Of a DNA stretch of 64,000 bases, positions 9,701 through 17,875 are shown piece after piece; the stretch's first letter is position 1, and each line of letters opens with the position of its first letter. The notes under the pieces were generated by a model that saw only the letters and a program-made list of their open reading frames with translations, was not told the DNA's origin and searched no databases. A program made the position numbers and the translations under genes. This stretch comes from Blautia schinkii. Its GTDB lineage: Bacteria > Bacillota > Clostridia > Lachnospirales > Lachnospiraceae. The stretch spans positions 1 through 64,000 of the forward strand of contig NZ_JAAWUO010000016.1 of assembly GCF_013304825.1 (NCBI RefSeq), written 5' to 3'.

Positions 9701-9782
9701 GTATGACCTCACCACGCACGTTTTATATAAAAACACACAATCTTACGGAAAACACATTTCACACCCCTTCACGAGGTCATAC
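9701..9782. repeat. Perfect 10-bp inverted repeat upstream of the large recombinase
   Basis: GTATGACCTC at 9701-9710 and GAGGTCATAC at 9773-9782 are exact reverse complements 62 bp apart, in the gap between the resolvase gene and the start of the large recombinase. They may be operator or recombinase-binding half-sites. Confidence 0.6.
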
Positions 9783-9802
9783 AGTGCATAAAACGCTATA
9801 TT

Positions 9803-10366
9803 TTACTTTTCCAACTGCTGATACTCTTTAATAAGCCTGTCAAGAGTTGGTCTTGAAATATTTAATTCCTCAGCCAGCTCTTTTTTCGTGTATTCTCTAC
9901 GCAAATATCTATCATAATATTTGCCGAAATCTTTCACCCGTACAGCCTTACGACCTTTGTATGCTCCTCTCTGCTTTGCAAGAGCGATACCCTCACGCTG
10001 TCTTTCCAGAATGTTCTCACGCTCAAACTCATTGATTGCAGCAATCATTGTGAGCATCAATTTTCCTGTGGCAGTCGATGTATCAAGATTCTCTTTCAAT
10101 GATACAAGATGTATATTCTTCTCTTTGAATCTCTCAACCAGTTCCAGCAAATCCTTTGTACTACGTGCAAGCCTGCTGAAATCTTTGACATACACTGTAT
10201 CACCTTCACGAGCAAACTCTAATAATCGTTGCAGCTCTGGTCTGTTCATATCTTTTCCAGATACTTTTTCAACAAACCACTTTTCAATATCATATTTTTT
10301 CAATGCTTCGACCTGTCTGGCTTCGTTCTGGTCAGCCGAACTGACACGTACATATGCAATTTTCAT
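9803..10366 (-). CDS. Small serine resolvase/invertase
   Basis: A 187-residue recombinase of the Tn3 resolvase/DNA invertase family. The catalytic Ser lies in YVRVSSADQNEARQ (about residues 5-18). The FSRLARSTKDL motif and the dimerisation helix with AAINEFERENILERQREG follow, and the C-terminus is a helix-turn-helix (KKELAEELNISRPTLDRL). Family members resolve plasmid multimers or replicative cointegrates at a res site next to the gene. Such a site is visible directly upstream (10382-10513). AAGGAG precedes the ATG. In this element its likely job is multimer resolution, supporting stable inheritance with ParA. A role as an invertase cannot be excluded from sequence alone. Confidence 0.92.
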   Translation of the reverse strand: MKIAYVRVSSADQNEARQVEALKKYDIEKWFVEKVSGKDMNRPELQRLLEFAREGDTVYVKDFSRLARSTKDLLELVERFKEKNIHLVSLKENLDTSTATGKLMLTMIAAINEFERENILERQREGIALAKQRGAYKGRKAVRVKDFGKYYDRYLRREYTKKELAEELNISRPTLDRLIKEYQQLEK

Positions 10367-10381
10367 CTTAAAATCTCCTTT

Positions 10382-10513
10382 CGTGTAAAAATAGAGAGTA
10401 TTTATATTACTATTTGTAAATAAATTCGATTATAACTCTATTTTTACACATATTATCCAATAATACAACCCATCACAATAAATTTAAAATAGGGTACGCT
10501 CTATTTTTACACG
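10382..10513. promoter_or_regulatory. Candidate res site of the resolvase
   Basis: The 13-bp core TGTAAAAATAGAG occurs once in direct (10384-10396) and twice in inverted orientation (10436-10450 and 10499-10513 as CTCTATTTTTACAC), immediately upstream of the resolvase start. Three spaced subsites next to the gene match the layout of a res site and would also allow autoregulation. Confidence 0.65.
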
Positions 10514-10522
10514 TAATACAAG

Positions 10523-10549
10523 AAAAAACACTCCCATATAAGGGAGTGT
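10523..10549 (-). terminator. Intrinsic terminator of the relaxase operon
   Basis: A stem of ACACTCCC and GGGAGTGT with a six-base loop is followed on the minus strand by TTTTTT, a few bases after the relaxase stop codon. Confidence 0.9.
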
Positions 10550-10555
10550 CTTCCT

Positions 10556-12313
10556 TCACTTACTTCTATCAAATTCATCCTGTTGCTCATCTGTATCAAA
10601 ATACACACCTTGCTTAATCTGTTCACGCTTCGTTCTAATTTCATCAACTTGCATCTGATATTTTTGATTCAAAGAATCAGAATTTCTATCAATAATACCA
10701 ATAAACTTATTCGCATAACGTTGTCCTTCTGCGGTCATGGATTCTTTCAAAATATTCAGAACGTGTTTCGCAATATCAACAGGTGATTTATAAGATTCTG
10801 CATCTGCAATCAGTGTATCAATCGCATTTGCTTTTTTATCAAGCTCTGCATCTCTCTGATTGAGTTTTGTTTCTTTCGTTTCATTCTCAAGTTTCTGTTT
10901 TTCAACTTCCGCTTCTTTCGTCTCATTTACAAGTTTCTGAGCCTCAAGAGCATCTTCCTTGACCTGAAATGCAGCTTCATCCTCTTCCTGCTTCTTTTTC
11001 CTTTCATCCAAATCCAACTTAACATCGTCAAGAGCAGTTTCACGCAATGAAATAGTTTCTAATCGCAAATCCATTTCATCTTGTGATTTTTTCAGTTCCT
11101 CTTTTTCAGTTGCAAGATTCTCTTTTTCAGTCTTGATTTTCTGTTTATCTGCTTCAATGGATTTCACTTTTTTATCGAAAAGTGTTTGCAATTCATATAA
11201 ATCATTTTCATCTTCTGCATCTAATAAAGTCTGCAATGCTTTCACTGTATCCTCTCGCACAAGCTTAATATTTTTCTGCTGTGCATCCAAACTTTTTTCT
11301 TTTCGCTCTAATGCAAAAGATTCTATTTGCTGTGCAATAACAGAATCAATAATTGAATCTGTATCTTCTCTATTTTTTTGAGCGTCTTCTTCATTCGCAA
11401 GTTTCTGTTTTTCATTTGCCTTCTTGACTTCTTCAACATCCTGTCTTTCAGCAGCCAACAATCTAAATTCTCCGACAGTAGAATGTTTTCTATGCTCACC
11501 TGAATCCGGTGCTCTTTGAATCGCTTCGTAACCATATTCAAGTGCATCCGCAACCATTTCTTCTGCAATGATTTCTTTAAATCTTTCATGTAACTGCGTG
11601 ATTCCATATTCTTTGTCAGGAGTTTTTTCAAACCCCATTTGTTTCAATGCTGTTACACTTCCAACTCTCGCATCCATTCCTTTTTCATAGCCTGTTGCTC
11701 TCAAAACATATGCAATATGACCATGACCTGTTCCGCATGGTTCATCACCATGATAGTCAGCACGAATGACAACAAGATGTTCAGGGTCTAAGTTTGCAAT
11801 TCTGTCAACGGCACGATGTAAAATTCTTTTAGTTCTTTCTGTATTTTCACTTTTGTTCAAGTGTGCAAGTGCGTATTCACTTGCTTCTTTTTCGTGACCG
11901 GACTTCTTTAACACTTTCCACTGTTCCATATCGAAATCAGTATCAGTTACACCATTGTCATCTTTGTTTCCAACCTGTAATACAGCTTCATGGATTGCTG
12001 TTTCTTGCATATCCCCTTTGCCATAGCAAAATGTTCCATCAACAATTCCATCATAATAGCTTTTTTGTCGTTCGGGCTTTGTAGATTCCATTCCCATTTT
12101 TCGAGAAGGTCTTGTCTGCTTCGCATTAAATTTATCAACTGATTCCTGAAAAATTGCATTGAACTTGTCTGCATCTGTTGTATTCTTGTCACCAATCCAA
12201 TGTTCATTTCTATTTTCAAGAGCCTTATCTGCATTTGTTGGTGTAGTCAATCGCTGGTCATGCCACTCGGCTGGTCTGCCTTGCGATGATGATACTGTCA
12301 TTACTTCTGCCAT
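10556..12313 (-). CDS. MobV-like relaxase with a long coiled-coil tail
   Basis: A 585-residue protein. Its N-terminal 280 residues resemble a plasmid Mob/Pre relaxase. The key motif is YHGDEPCGTGHGH near residues 185-200, matching the HxDE...HxH metal-binding motif of HUH-type MobV enzymes, preceded by a strand HLVVIRAD. Such enzymes nick one strand at oriT and pilot it into a recipient through another element's conjugation pore. The second half is a highly charged coiled coil rich in Lys, Glu and Gln. The start is supported by AGAGGGGTGAGA. The gene follows a hairpin-rich gap that may be its oriT. The family call is by motif; overall similarity to classic MobV proteins looks low, so this may be a divergent clade. 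Confidence 0.75.
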   Translation of the reverse strand: MAEVMTVSSSQGRPAEWHDQRLTTPTNADKALENRNEHWIGDKNTTDADKFNAIFQESVDKFNAKQTRPSRKMGMESTKPERQKSYYDGIVDGTFCYGKGDMQETAIHEAVLQVGNKDDNGVTDTDFDMEQWKVLKKSGHEKEASEYALAHLNKSENTERTKRILHRAVDRIANLDPEHLVVIRADYHGDEPCGTGHGHIAYVLRATGYEKGMDARVGSVTALKQMGFEKTPDKEYGITQLHERFKEIIAEEMVADALEYGYEAIQRAPDSGEHRKHSTVGEFRLLAAERQDVEEVKKANEKQKLANEEDAQKNREDTDSIIDSVIAQQIESFALERKEKSLDAQQKNIKLVREDTVKALQTLLDAEDENDLYELQTLFDKKVKSIEADKQKIKTEKENLATEKEELKKSQDEMDLRLETISLRETALDDVKLDLDERKKKQEEDEAAFQVKEDALEAQKLVNETKEAEVEKQKLENETKETKLNQRDAELDKKANAIDTLIADAESYKSPVDIAKHVLNILKESMTAEGQRYANKFIGIIDRNSDSLNQKYQMQVDEIRTKREQIKQGVYFDTDEQQDEFDRSK

Positions 12314-12360
12314 TGTATCTCACCCCTCTCTACCATTTTATTTGTTTCTACATTCTTCCC

Positions 12361-12480
12361 AATATTTGTACCATGTACAAATATTGCTCAATACAACCTT
12401 TGACGCTTCGCATCAAAGGCTTCCTTTCGCCAGTGGGGGCTGTCTGCCCCCATTCTGGACTTTCCCCCGACCCTGCGGGG
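12361..12480. other. Candidate oriT: cluster of hairpins upstream of the relaxase
   Basis: Four inverted repeats are packed in 120 bp. AATATTTGTAC and GTACAAATATT are 11-bp perfect arms with a 3-bp gap (12361-12385). CCTTTGA and TCAAAGG flank CGCTTCGCA (12397-12419). TGGGGGC and GCCCCCA have a 5-bp loop (12434-12452). CCCC and GGGG arms lie at 12463-12480. The G/C blocks stand out in AT-rich DNA. Position beside the relaxase gene suggests a transfer origin; some hairpins may be terminators. Confidence 0.5.
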
Positions 12481-12495
12481 CTTGCAAAAATGTTT

Positions 12496-12831
12496 TTACT
12501 GCTCCTGTCTAAAGAAAGGATTCGCACCATTTTCTCTTTCCTGTACATTCACATTTTCAACATGAACCTGCTGTTCATGATTTACATTTTGTGACTGTAC
12601 AGGCTGTGCTGTCTGCTGTGCATTTCTCTCTTTTCTCTTTTCGAGAATATGCTGATACACTTCGTCTTCACGTTCATCAACTTCTTTCCAGAAATTGATT
12701 TCCTTTTTCTGACGTTTCACAGCAACATCACGTTTTGCTTTCAACTTTGCTTCAAATTCTTCATAGACTTTTCTTTCGTCTTCACTCAAAAACTCTAACA
12801 ATTCATTTTCTTTTTTACTACGTTTACTCAT
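12496..12831 (-). CDS. Small charged protein next to the relaxase
   Basis: A 111-residue protein I do not recognise. Residues 1-75 are helical and very rich in Lys and Glu (SKKENELLEFLSEDERK, RQKKEINFWKEVDE). The last 35 are rich in Gln, Asn and Val and look disordered. A GAGGTAA ribosome site precedes the ATG. It lies upstream of the candidate oriT and the relaxase on the same strand, the usual place for a relaxosome accessory protein of MobC type. No ribbon-helix-helix pattern is visible, so that role is inference from position only. Confidence 0.6.
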   Translation of the reverse strand: MSKRSKKENELLEFLSEDERKVYEEFEAKLKAKRDVAVKRQKKEINFWKEVDEREDEVYQHILEKRKERNAQQTAQPVQSQNVNHEQQVHVENVNVQERENGANPFFRQEQ

Positions 12832-12965
12832 AAAAAATTACCTCAACTTTCTATCTGAAATTTTTAATTTTATTTATTCCATACTTGAAATATAACACAT
12901 AAAAATCATTTTTCCTATCCCAGGTTATGATTTTGTTTTTATCGTGTTCACCTTTTGAAAAGTGC

Positions 12966-13013
12966 AAAAAAAGAACAGGTGATGTACAGCATCTATACAC
13001 CATCTGTTCTTTT
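12966..13013 (-). terminator. Terminator of the restriction-modification operon
   Basis: On the minus strand AGAACAG..GGTG pairs with CACC..CTGTTCT and is followed by TTTTTTT, directly after the specificity-subunit stop codon. Confidence 0.85.
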
Positions 13014-13017
13014 AAAT

Positions 13018-14124
13018 TTACAATCTATCACCATACGGTAACGACTTAATATAGTCTTCCATGAACTGCCAATCTGGTACATACCCATCTTCTGAATATG
13101 TATGTTCATCATCAATAAAGATTGTTCCGTCTGCATTATGTTTAACAGGTAACGTGAATCCAAAATCTGTTCTGATATGCGTATTTAATTCTCTACCAAA
13201 TGGAAAATATTTATATTTACTTTCATTCATAATAAGACAAGAAATAAATAATTTTGCAGCATCAGAGACTTCATCTTCAAACTCCAAAACAGATACATTC
13301 TGTGAAGTATAAAATGCTTCATTTTGTAAATACGAAGACCCTAAACTTCCACCTAATGCAACTGTAACACATCCTGCTTTATACGGTTCTACATCATCCA
13401 CAATATCAACTTTTCCAGCCACACCATTATCATCTGCGGAACGACCTACAAAATTTATTTCTGGATTATCCATTGTCATCGCCGACCAATCCATTTTATT
13501 TCCCATTGTAATATCACAAATATTTTTTAAGTAAAAATATTTCCATTCTCCAACATCAAACTTCAATGTATTTTCAACTTTATTTTGTGTCGTCAACGGC
13601 TTATGCTTTAATGATTTTATATAATCTTCCATGAACTTCCAATCTGGCACATACCCATCATCAGAATATTTTTTATCTGCATCAATAAATGGTGTTCCAT
13701 CTGCGTTATGCTGGATAGGAAGATTGATTTTTGTATCAGCCAAATGAGTTTTCCATTTTCTCCCAAATGAATATTTTGGTCTTTCTTGCGAATATATAGT
13801 CGCTAAAAACAAACCTGTATATTGATTCAAATTATCATTATATCCTGCAACAATATCTGTTGTTCCTATAAAATCCACATCCATATAATTTGCATATCCT
13901 ACAGAACCTTGTCCGTTGCAAATGAATATAATACAATTACCCTTTGTCATCAAGCTTTCATCTTTAACACAATGCAGCATAACTCCATTGTCATCTTTTT
14001 TTGCCCCTACATAAAAACATTCATTTCCATCTTCAAGCATTTGTTGATTTGCTTTACCATTTTGCATATCATAAAACAATTTTGATGTTTTAAACTCTTT
14101 CCAATCGTCAACATTAAGATTCAT
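13018..14124 (-). CDS. DNA specificity subunit of a BcgI-like restriction-modification system
   Basis: A 368-residue protein built of two similar halves, each a target-recognition domain. Each half begins with a W-K/Y...F segment (DDWKEFK near residue 7; VGEWKYF near 191) and ends with nearly the same block, HNADGT.FID....YS.DGYVPDW.FMEDYIKSL (139-172 and about 329-362). This internal duplication is typical of type I-like specificity subunits that read a bipartite site. The start lies inside the end of the upstream methylase gene (11-bp overlap) after GAAGGAGG, implying coupled translation. With only one partner gene, carrying both nuclease and methylase, it fits the two-subunit BcgI layout rather than classic type I with a separate HsdR. 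Confidence 0.85.
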   Translation of the reverse strand: MNLNVDDWKEFKTSKLFYDMQNGKANQQMLEDGNECFYVGAKKDDNGVMLHCVKDESLMTKGNCIIFICNGQGSVGYANYMDVDFIGTTDIVAGYNDNLNQYTGLFLATIYSQERPKYSFGRKWKTHLADTKINLPIQHNADGTPFIDADKKYSDDGYVPDWKFMEDYIKSLKHKPLTTQNKVENTLKFDVGEWKYFYLKNICDITMGNKMDWSAMTMDNPEINFVGRSADDNGVAGKVDIVDDVEPYKAGCVTVALGGSLGSSYLQNEAFYTSQNVSVLEFEDEVSDAAKLFISCLIMNESKYKYFPFGRELNTHIRTDFGFTLPVKHNADGTIFIDDEHTYSEDGYVPDWQFMEDYIKSLPYGDRL

Positions 14125-16039
14125 AAATCTTGCCCTCCTTCATTAAGTATGCAAGATAATTATTCAATGTCTGTTGAAAATCTTCTTCACAAAGTTTTGT
14201 GTAATCAGTTTTCATATATGCTTCGCAAAGCCATTCATCTTTTCCAGATACTTCTGCTGTTGCTGATAAACCATCCACTGTTTTATGATTACGGAATAAA
14301 CGAAGCCATTCTTCTTCAATAACTTTCCATTTACTATTTCCATCATCATCAAACTGTTCCACACGTCCAAGATTTTTCTTTTTCTTGAACCCATCTTCTT
14401 TATAATAGCCAAAAAATGTTTCCTTCATAGTTCCATCAGCTTTAATATGCGGTTCACCTAACGTAAACACCATACAACACGCAGAAACCGAAGCTCCCGG
14501 ATAAAAAACTTCATTTGGCAATGTAAATACCGCTTCTAATGTATTATTTTCTAACATTGATATTTTTTCATTTTGAATAATAGCTTTTGTTCCTATTGCT
14601 GTTGCAACAGGAAGTAATACAGCCATTTTCACAGTCTTACGTGGTTGACCATCTTCTTCTCTTTTGTCATTCATTTCCTTGATTACATCAGACAAATAAT
14701 GAATAAACACCAATCCCTTTGTTGGGTCTTCCTTACCATCTTTTGCTTTTCCCCAATCTTTTTTATATTTATCTGGTATTCCAATAGGTTTTGCATTATA
14801 CGGTGGATTCATAAGAATAATATCTGGGTCTGCATCTTTAATAAAATCCTTACAATCAAAGCAGCTTCCGAATTTGATATTACTGTTTCCGTCTCCATGA
14901 ATCAGCATATTTGTTGTAGAAAGACCATAGGCTTTTTCTTCCACTTCAATGCCATAAATGTGTTCTTCTTTCACCTTACACATAAGGTCTTTTGCTTCTT
15001 CCTCACGTTTACCACGTCTACAATCAGCAAGCTCTTTTACCATTGCTTGTACAAGGAAAGAACCACTTCCACAAGTCGCATCCAGCACACGCTTTGTTCT
15101 ATCTACACCTGTAACACGACACATAAACTCTGTAATATGGTCAGGCGTAAATGCCTGATTCTTGTCTGCTTTTCCTGTGTATTTATTAAATGCAATAAAG
15201 AACATATTCAGAATATCCTGCCCTTCTGAGCTATCAGTATCAATATATCTGTATATATCCAACATGATTTTTTCAAGAATATCTACCCAATCAGTTGTTT
15301 TCAAAGCTCTAACTTTCTGATTTCCCAGAACATTCTTTTGAAGCAACTCAACCTTTTTAGCCTTATTATCCGAACCATCCAATAAATCAGATAACACACC
15401 TTCAATAGCACCTCTGATGCCTTTTGGTGTCATCAGATTCCAGAACTCTTTCATTGAATCGACAAATTCTTTTGTAATCAAAACAGCACCTTTCTTTTTC
15501 ACAAGGTCTTTAATATACAAAAGGCTTGTTCCTACAAACTGACTGCGAAGATTCTCGTCAATATCTTTTTTATGTAAAAGCTCATTCAATGAATATGTAT
15601 TTCTAAGCACCGTTTCTCGGTCATTAGATTTATTGATTCTGAACAACCTTACATAATGAGCCATTCTATCCAGCATAGCTTCATCTTTCAATACGTGTTC
15701 ATCATCAACGAATGACTTCCACACCTTAATTTTATCGTTATTTGTATTAGCAAGAATACAAATAGCTTTCTTGCCCGGATGAATTGCACGTTCTTCTTCC
15801 AGATACTCACGCAACTGTTTTTCATCATCATCAACATAGTTCTGCTTCGTCTCAATCAAAACTACTACATCGTCCATTTCAAATCGAATATCCAATTTGA
15901 AATGTGATACAGGATGACCAACCTTTGCTTCTAACTGTGCTTTTCCACCTGCTGCCTGAACATAGCTATATTCTCCGGCTTCTATATTGCTTGTCAGAAA
16001 TTCCTTTCCAACAGTTTCAACCATATCATGTCTAAGCAT
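14114..16039 (-). CDS. Fused nuclease and adenine methyltransferase (BcgI A-like subunit)
   Basis: A 641-residue protein with a PD-(D/E)xK nuclease-like N-terminus (KLDIRF with Asp50; IETKQN with Glu63 and Lys65), a helical connector, and an N6-adenine methylase domain of the HsdM type with the S-adenosylmethionine loop LDATCGSGSF (319-328) and the catalytic motif NPPY (411-414). It would both cut and methylate DNA in complex with the specificity subunit encoded next. I place the start at 16039, where AAAGGAGA lies about 9 nt before the ATG; the frame stays open to 16108 but with no ribosome site there. No separate restriction gene is nearby. The system probably protects the plasmid or its host against incoming DNA and favours plasmid retention. 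Confidence 0.88.
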   Translation of the reverse strand: MLRHDMVETVGKEFLTSNIEAGEYSYVQAAGGKAQLEAKVGHPVSHFKLDIRFEMDDVVVLIETKQNYVDDDEKQLREYLEEERAIHPGKKAICILANTNNDKIKVWKSFVDDEHVLKDEAMLDRMAHYVRLFRINKSNDRETVLRNTYSLNELLHKKDIDENLRSQFVGTSLLYIKDLVKKKGAVLITKEFVDSMKEFWNLMTPKGIRGAIEGVLSDLLDGSDNKAKKVELLQKNVLGNQKVRALKTTDWVDILEKIMLDIYRYIDTDSSEGQDILNMFFIAFNKYTGKADKNQAFTPDHITEFMCRVTGVDRTKRVLDATCGSGSFLVQAMVKELADCRRGKREEEAKDLMCKVKEEHIYGIEVEEKAYGLSTTNMLIHGDGNSNIKFGSCFDCKDFIKDADPDIILMNPPYNAKPIGIPDKYKKDWGKAKDGKEDPTKGLVFIHYLSDVIKEMNDKREEDGQPRKTVKMAVLLPVATAIGTKAIIQNEKISMLENNTLEAVFTLPNEVFYPGASVSACCMVFTLGEPHIKADGTMKETFFGYYKEDGFKKKKNLGRVEQFDDDGNSKWKVIEEEWLRLFRNHKTVDGLSATAEVSGKDEWLCEAYMKTDYTKLCEEDFQQTLNNYLAYLMKEGKIYES

Positions 16040-16185
16040 AATAGCTGTCTCTCCTTTGTTCTTCCTCTTTATTTTGTGGATATATGGATAACTCTCAGAG
16101 TTACCCACATACCCACAAAATCTGCTACTACGGCTACTAATTCCGTAATTATATATTTACATATTTATATATTTATATAAATATG

Positions 16186-16482
16186 TTATTTGCAATTTTC
16201 ATCAATCCACTGCATGAACAATTCACTTACAGTCGTATGATTCTGCATTGCATACAGCTTAATCTTGTCTCTATGATTTGCTGTAATTGCAAGTGTCATT
16301 GTTGCTCTTGGATTGTTCTTTGTATATTTCGCAGGTCTGCCTACACGTGATGTCTTTTCATCATCTTCCGCTTTTGCAACATACGCTGTACCGCTACTTG
16401 CAGCCGCTTTCTTTGCAGCCTGTTCTTTTTCGCTTTTATTTGCAAGTCCGCCCAATAATGCAGACATATCTTTCTTTGCCAC
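16186..16482 (-). CDS. Ribbon-helix-helix type partition partner of ParA
   Basis: A 98-residue basic protein encoded just after parA. The N-terminal half is low-complexity (Ala, Lys, Ser), with a motif AKKDMSALLGGLANK that resembles the ParA-contacting leader of small ParB/ParG-like proteins. The C-terminal half (ATMTLAITANHRDKIKLYAMQNHTTVSEL in pieces) has the strand-helix-helix pattern of CopG/Arc repressors. The chosen start is a GTG 8 nt after AAAGGTGG; an ATG at 16500 lies too far upstream for that site. It probably binds AT-rich repeats near parA to act as centromere-binding protein and repressor. The family call is moderate. Confidence 0.7.
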   Translation of the reverse strand: MAKKDMSALLGGLANKSEKEQAAKKAAASSGTAYVAKAEDDEKTSRVGRPAKYTKNNPRATMTLAITANHRDKIKLYAMQNHTTVSELFMQWIDENCK

Positions 16483-16500
16483 AATCATTCCACCTTTCAT

Positions 16501-16533
16501 AATTATGTACTTTTGTATTTATATAATTATAAC
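16501..16533. promoter_or_regulatory. AT-rich palindromic boxes between parA and its partner gene
   Basis: ATAATTATGTA followed by ATATAATTATAACATA repeats the pattern found upstream of parA. These are likely operator or centromere boxes for the partner protein. Confidence 0.4.
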
Positions 16534-16539
16534 ATACAA

Positions 16540-17100
16540 CTATTCCTGTGGCAATCCAATCTGTAAGCGAATTTCATTCATTGTCTTACGTGTCAACAAC
16601 GCTGCATTAGAGCGTGGTGCATAATCTACAACCGACTTTCCATACATACCAGCTTTCGCAAATTCTTCTGATTGCGGAATAATTGATACATGACGACCGT
16701 TCCTTACAGTCTTGAACCAGTCTTCAAATGCTGCTGCCGCATTGAATCTATTCCAAGCATTGAAAATGAACATTGTATCACTTGATTTTCCATTCTGTTC
16801 AATCAGCTCTAACATTGTCTGCAACGTTGGAATATCTTTGTATGTTGTTCTTGTAGGAATGATAATCAGGTCTGCACCCTGAATCAGCTCACCAAGATTA
16901 TCAGAGATATATCCCGGCGTGTCTACAATGGCATAATCAGCATCATCAATCACTTTAGGCTCATGAATGATACCGCCCTGACCATCCAAATCATACAAAG
17001 AATATTTTACGCCTGTTCTATCGAAACTAAATGCAAGCTCATCAGCAACCAATGTCTTACCACAACCGCCTTTTTGATTCGCAATTAAAATTGTCTTCAT
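16540..17100 (-). CDS. parA: ParA-family partition ATPase
   Basis: A 186-residue ATPase with the deviant Walker A loop KGGCGKT (about residues 10-16), a switch segment YDLDGQGG, a Walker B strand YAIVDTPGY and a later strand LIIIPTRTT. It is short, without the N-terminal HTH of long ParA proteins, which is the ParF/type Ib style that pairs with a small ribbon-helix-helix partner, as encoded directly downstream. It would drive segregation of the excised plasmid. The start at 17100 is chosen because AAAGGAGA lies 7 nt upstream; the ATG at 17106 almost touches that site. AT-rich palindromic boxes lie just upstream. Confidence 0.93.
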   Translation of the reverse strand: MKTILIANQKGGCGKTLVADELAFSFDRTGVKYSLYDLDGQGGIIHEPKVIDDADYAIVDTPGYISDNLGELIQGADLIIIPTRTTYKDIPTLQTMLELIEQNGKSSDTMFIFNAWNRFNAAAAFEDWFKTVRNGRHVSIIPQSEEFAKAGMYGKSVVDYAPRSNAALLTRKTMNEIRLQIGLPQE

Positions 17101-17126
17101 AATCATTCTCCTTTGCTGTATTTTGT

Positions 17127-17173
17127 AATTACATAATTATTTATTTACATAATTATATCATTATGTAATTATA
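17127..17173. promoter_or_regulatory. Candidate parS/operator boxes upstream of parA
   Basis: Two direct copies of TTACATAATTAT are followed by the inverted form ATTATGTAATTA, next to the parA start. Clustered boxes beside a small ParA operon are the usual centromere and autoregulation arrangement. Confidence 0.5.
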
Positions 17174-17366
17174 AATTCAAGAGTGTTTCAGAAATTTTCA
17201 GCCTTGATACAGGAAAAATAGCAGAAAATCATGGAAAATAAGCATGGGAAATTTATGTCACATATTTTGGTCATAAATTGGGCAATTTATGGTGTATAAA
17301 TTGGACATCGTAAAAAAATGGGGAAAATTTTGCGATTTTACAGAGAAAACAGGGTACAGAAAAAAG

Positions 17367-17860
17367 CGTGACACAAGCTGAAAAACGTGACACAAACGTG
17401 GAACAAGCTGTATTGTACATCAGTCATACAACAGAGCATTTTTAACCCAAAATCGTGTGTCACGAAAGAAAAAACGTGACACAGCTTAAAACATACATCA
17501 GGGCTAACACAGAGCAAATTTGTGTCACTGTTCCACGCTTTTCTCATATTCTTTATAGAACAACACCCAAAATACACTCAAAAATCATAAAATGTAGTAT
17601 TTATCGGTATTACAGACAATTTACACATAATATCAAAATGATACAAAGTAATACAGTGGAAATATATGATAACTTAGTATCAAAATGATACATTGAAAAA
17701 CGTTGATAAATCAAGGTTTTTGGTATTTTCTGTTTTTTCTCACGTTTGACTTAAAAAAACGTGGAACAGTGACACAAATATGATGAATCATAGTACTGGC
17801 GTGTATTACAGGTGTGTCACGAAAAATAAAAACGTGACACAAACGTGGAACCGTGACACA
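17367..17860. other. Iteron-rich plasmid replication origin
   Basis: Copies of CGTGACACA or close variants occur at 17367, 17386, 17475, 17769, 17833 and 17852, and in inverted form at 17456, 17521 and 17813. A second variant, CGTGGAACA/C, lies at 17397, 17760 and 17844 and inverted at 17529. The copies fall in two clusters (17367-17537 and 17760-17860) around an AT-rich stretch. The array lies between parA and the replication gene, in a gap of about 800 bp without genes, as expected for an origin bound by an initiator. Confidence 0.75.
17631..17692. repeat. Two copies of a 15-bp palindromic repeat in the origin
   Basis: TATCAAAATGATACA occurs at 17631-17645 and 17678-17692. Each has the dyad TATCA..TGATA and both lie in the AT-rich middle of the iteron array. 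They may bind the initiator or a host factor. Confidence 0.65.
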
Positions 17861-17875
17861 CTTATGTAAAAAACT

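Noticed and set aside
12348-12548. 66-codon frame across the candidate oriT
   Set aside because: It reads through the hairpins and overlaps the end of the charged-protein gene. Its composition follows the inverted repeats.
17338-17577. 79-codon open frame on the minus strand in the plasmid origin
   Set aside because: It runs through the iterons, is rich in Cys, Phe and Val codons produced by the GTGACAC words, and has no ribosome site.
17367-17860. CRISPR-like array
   Set aside because: Repeats are only about 9 bp, occur in both orientations and have uneven spacing. No cas genes are present in the window.
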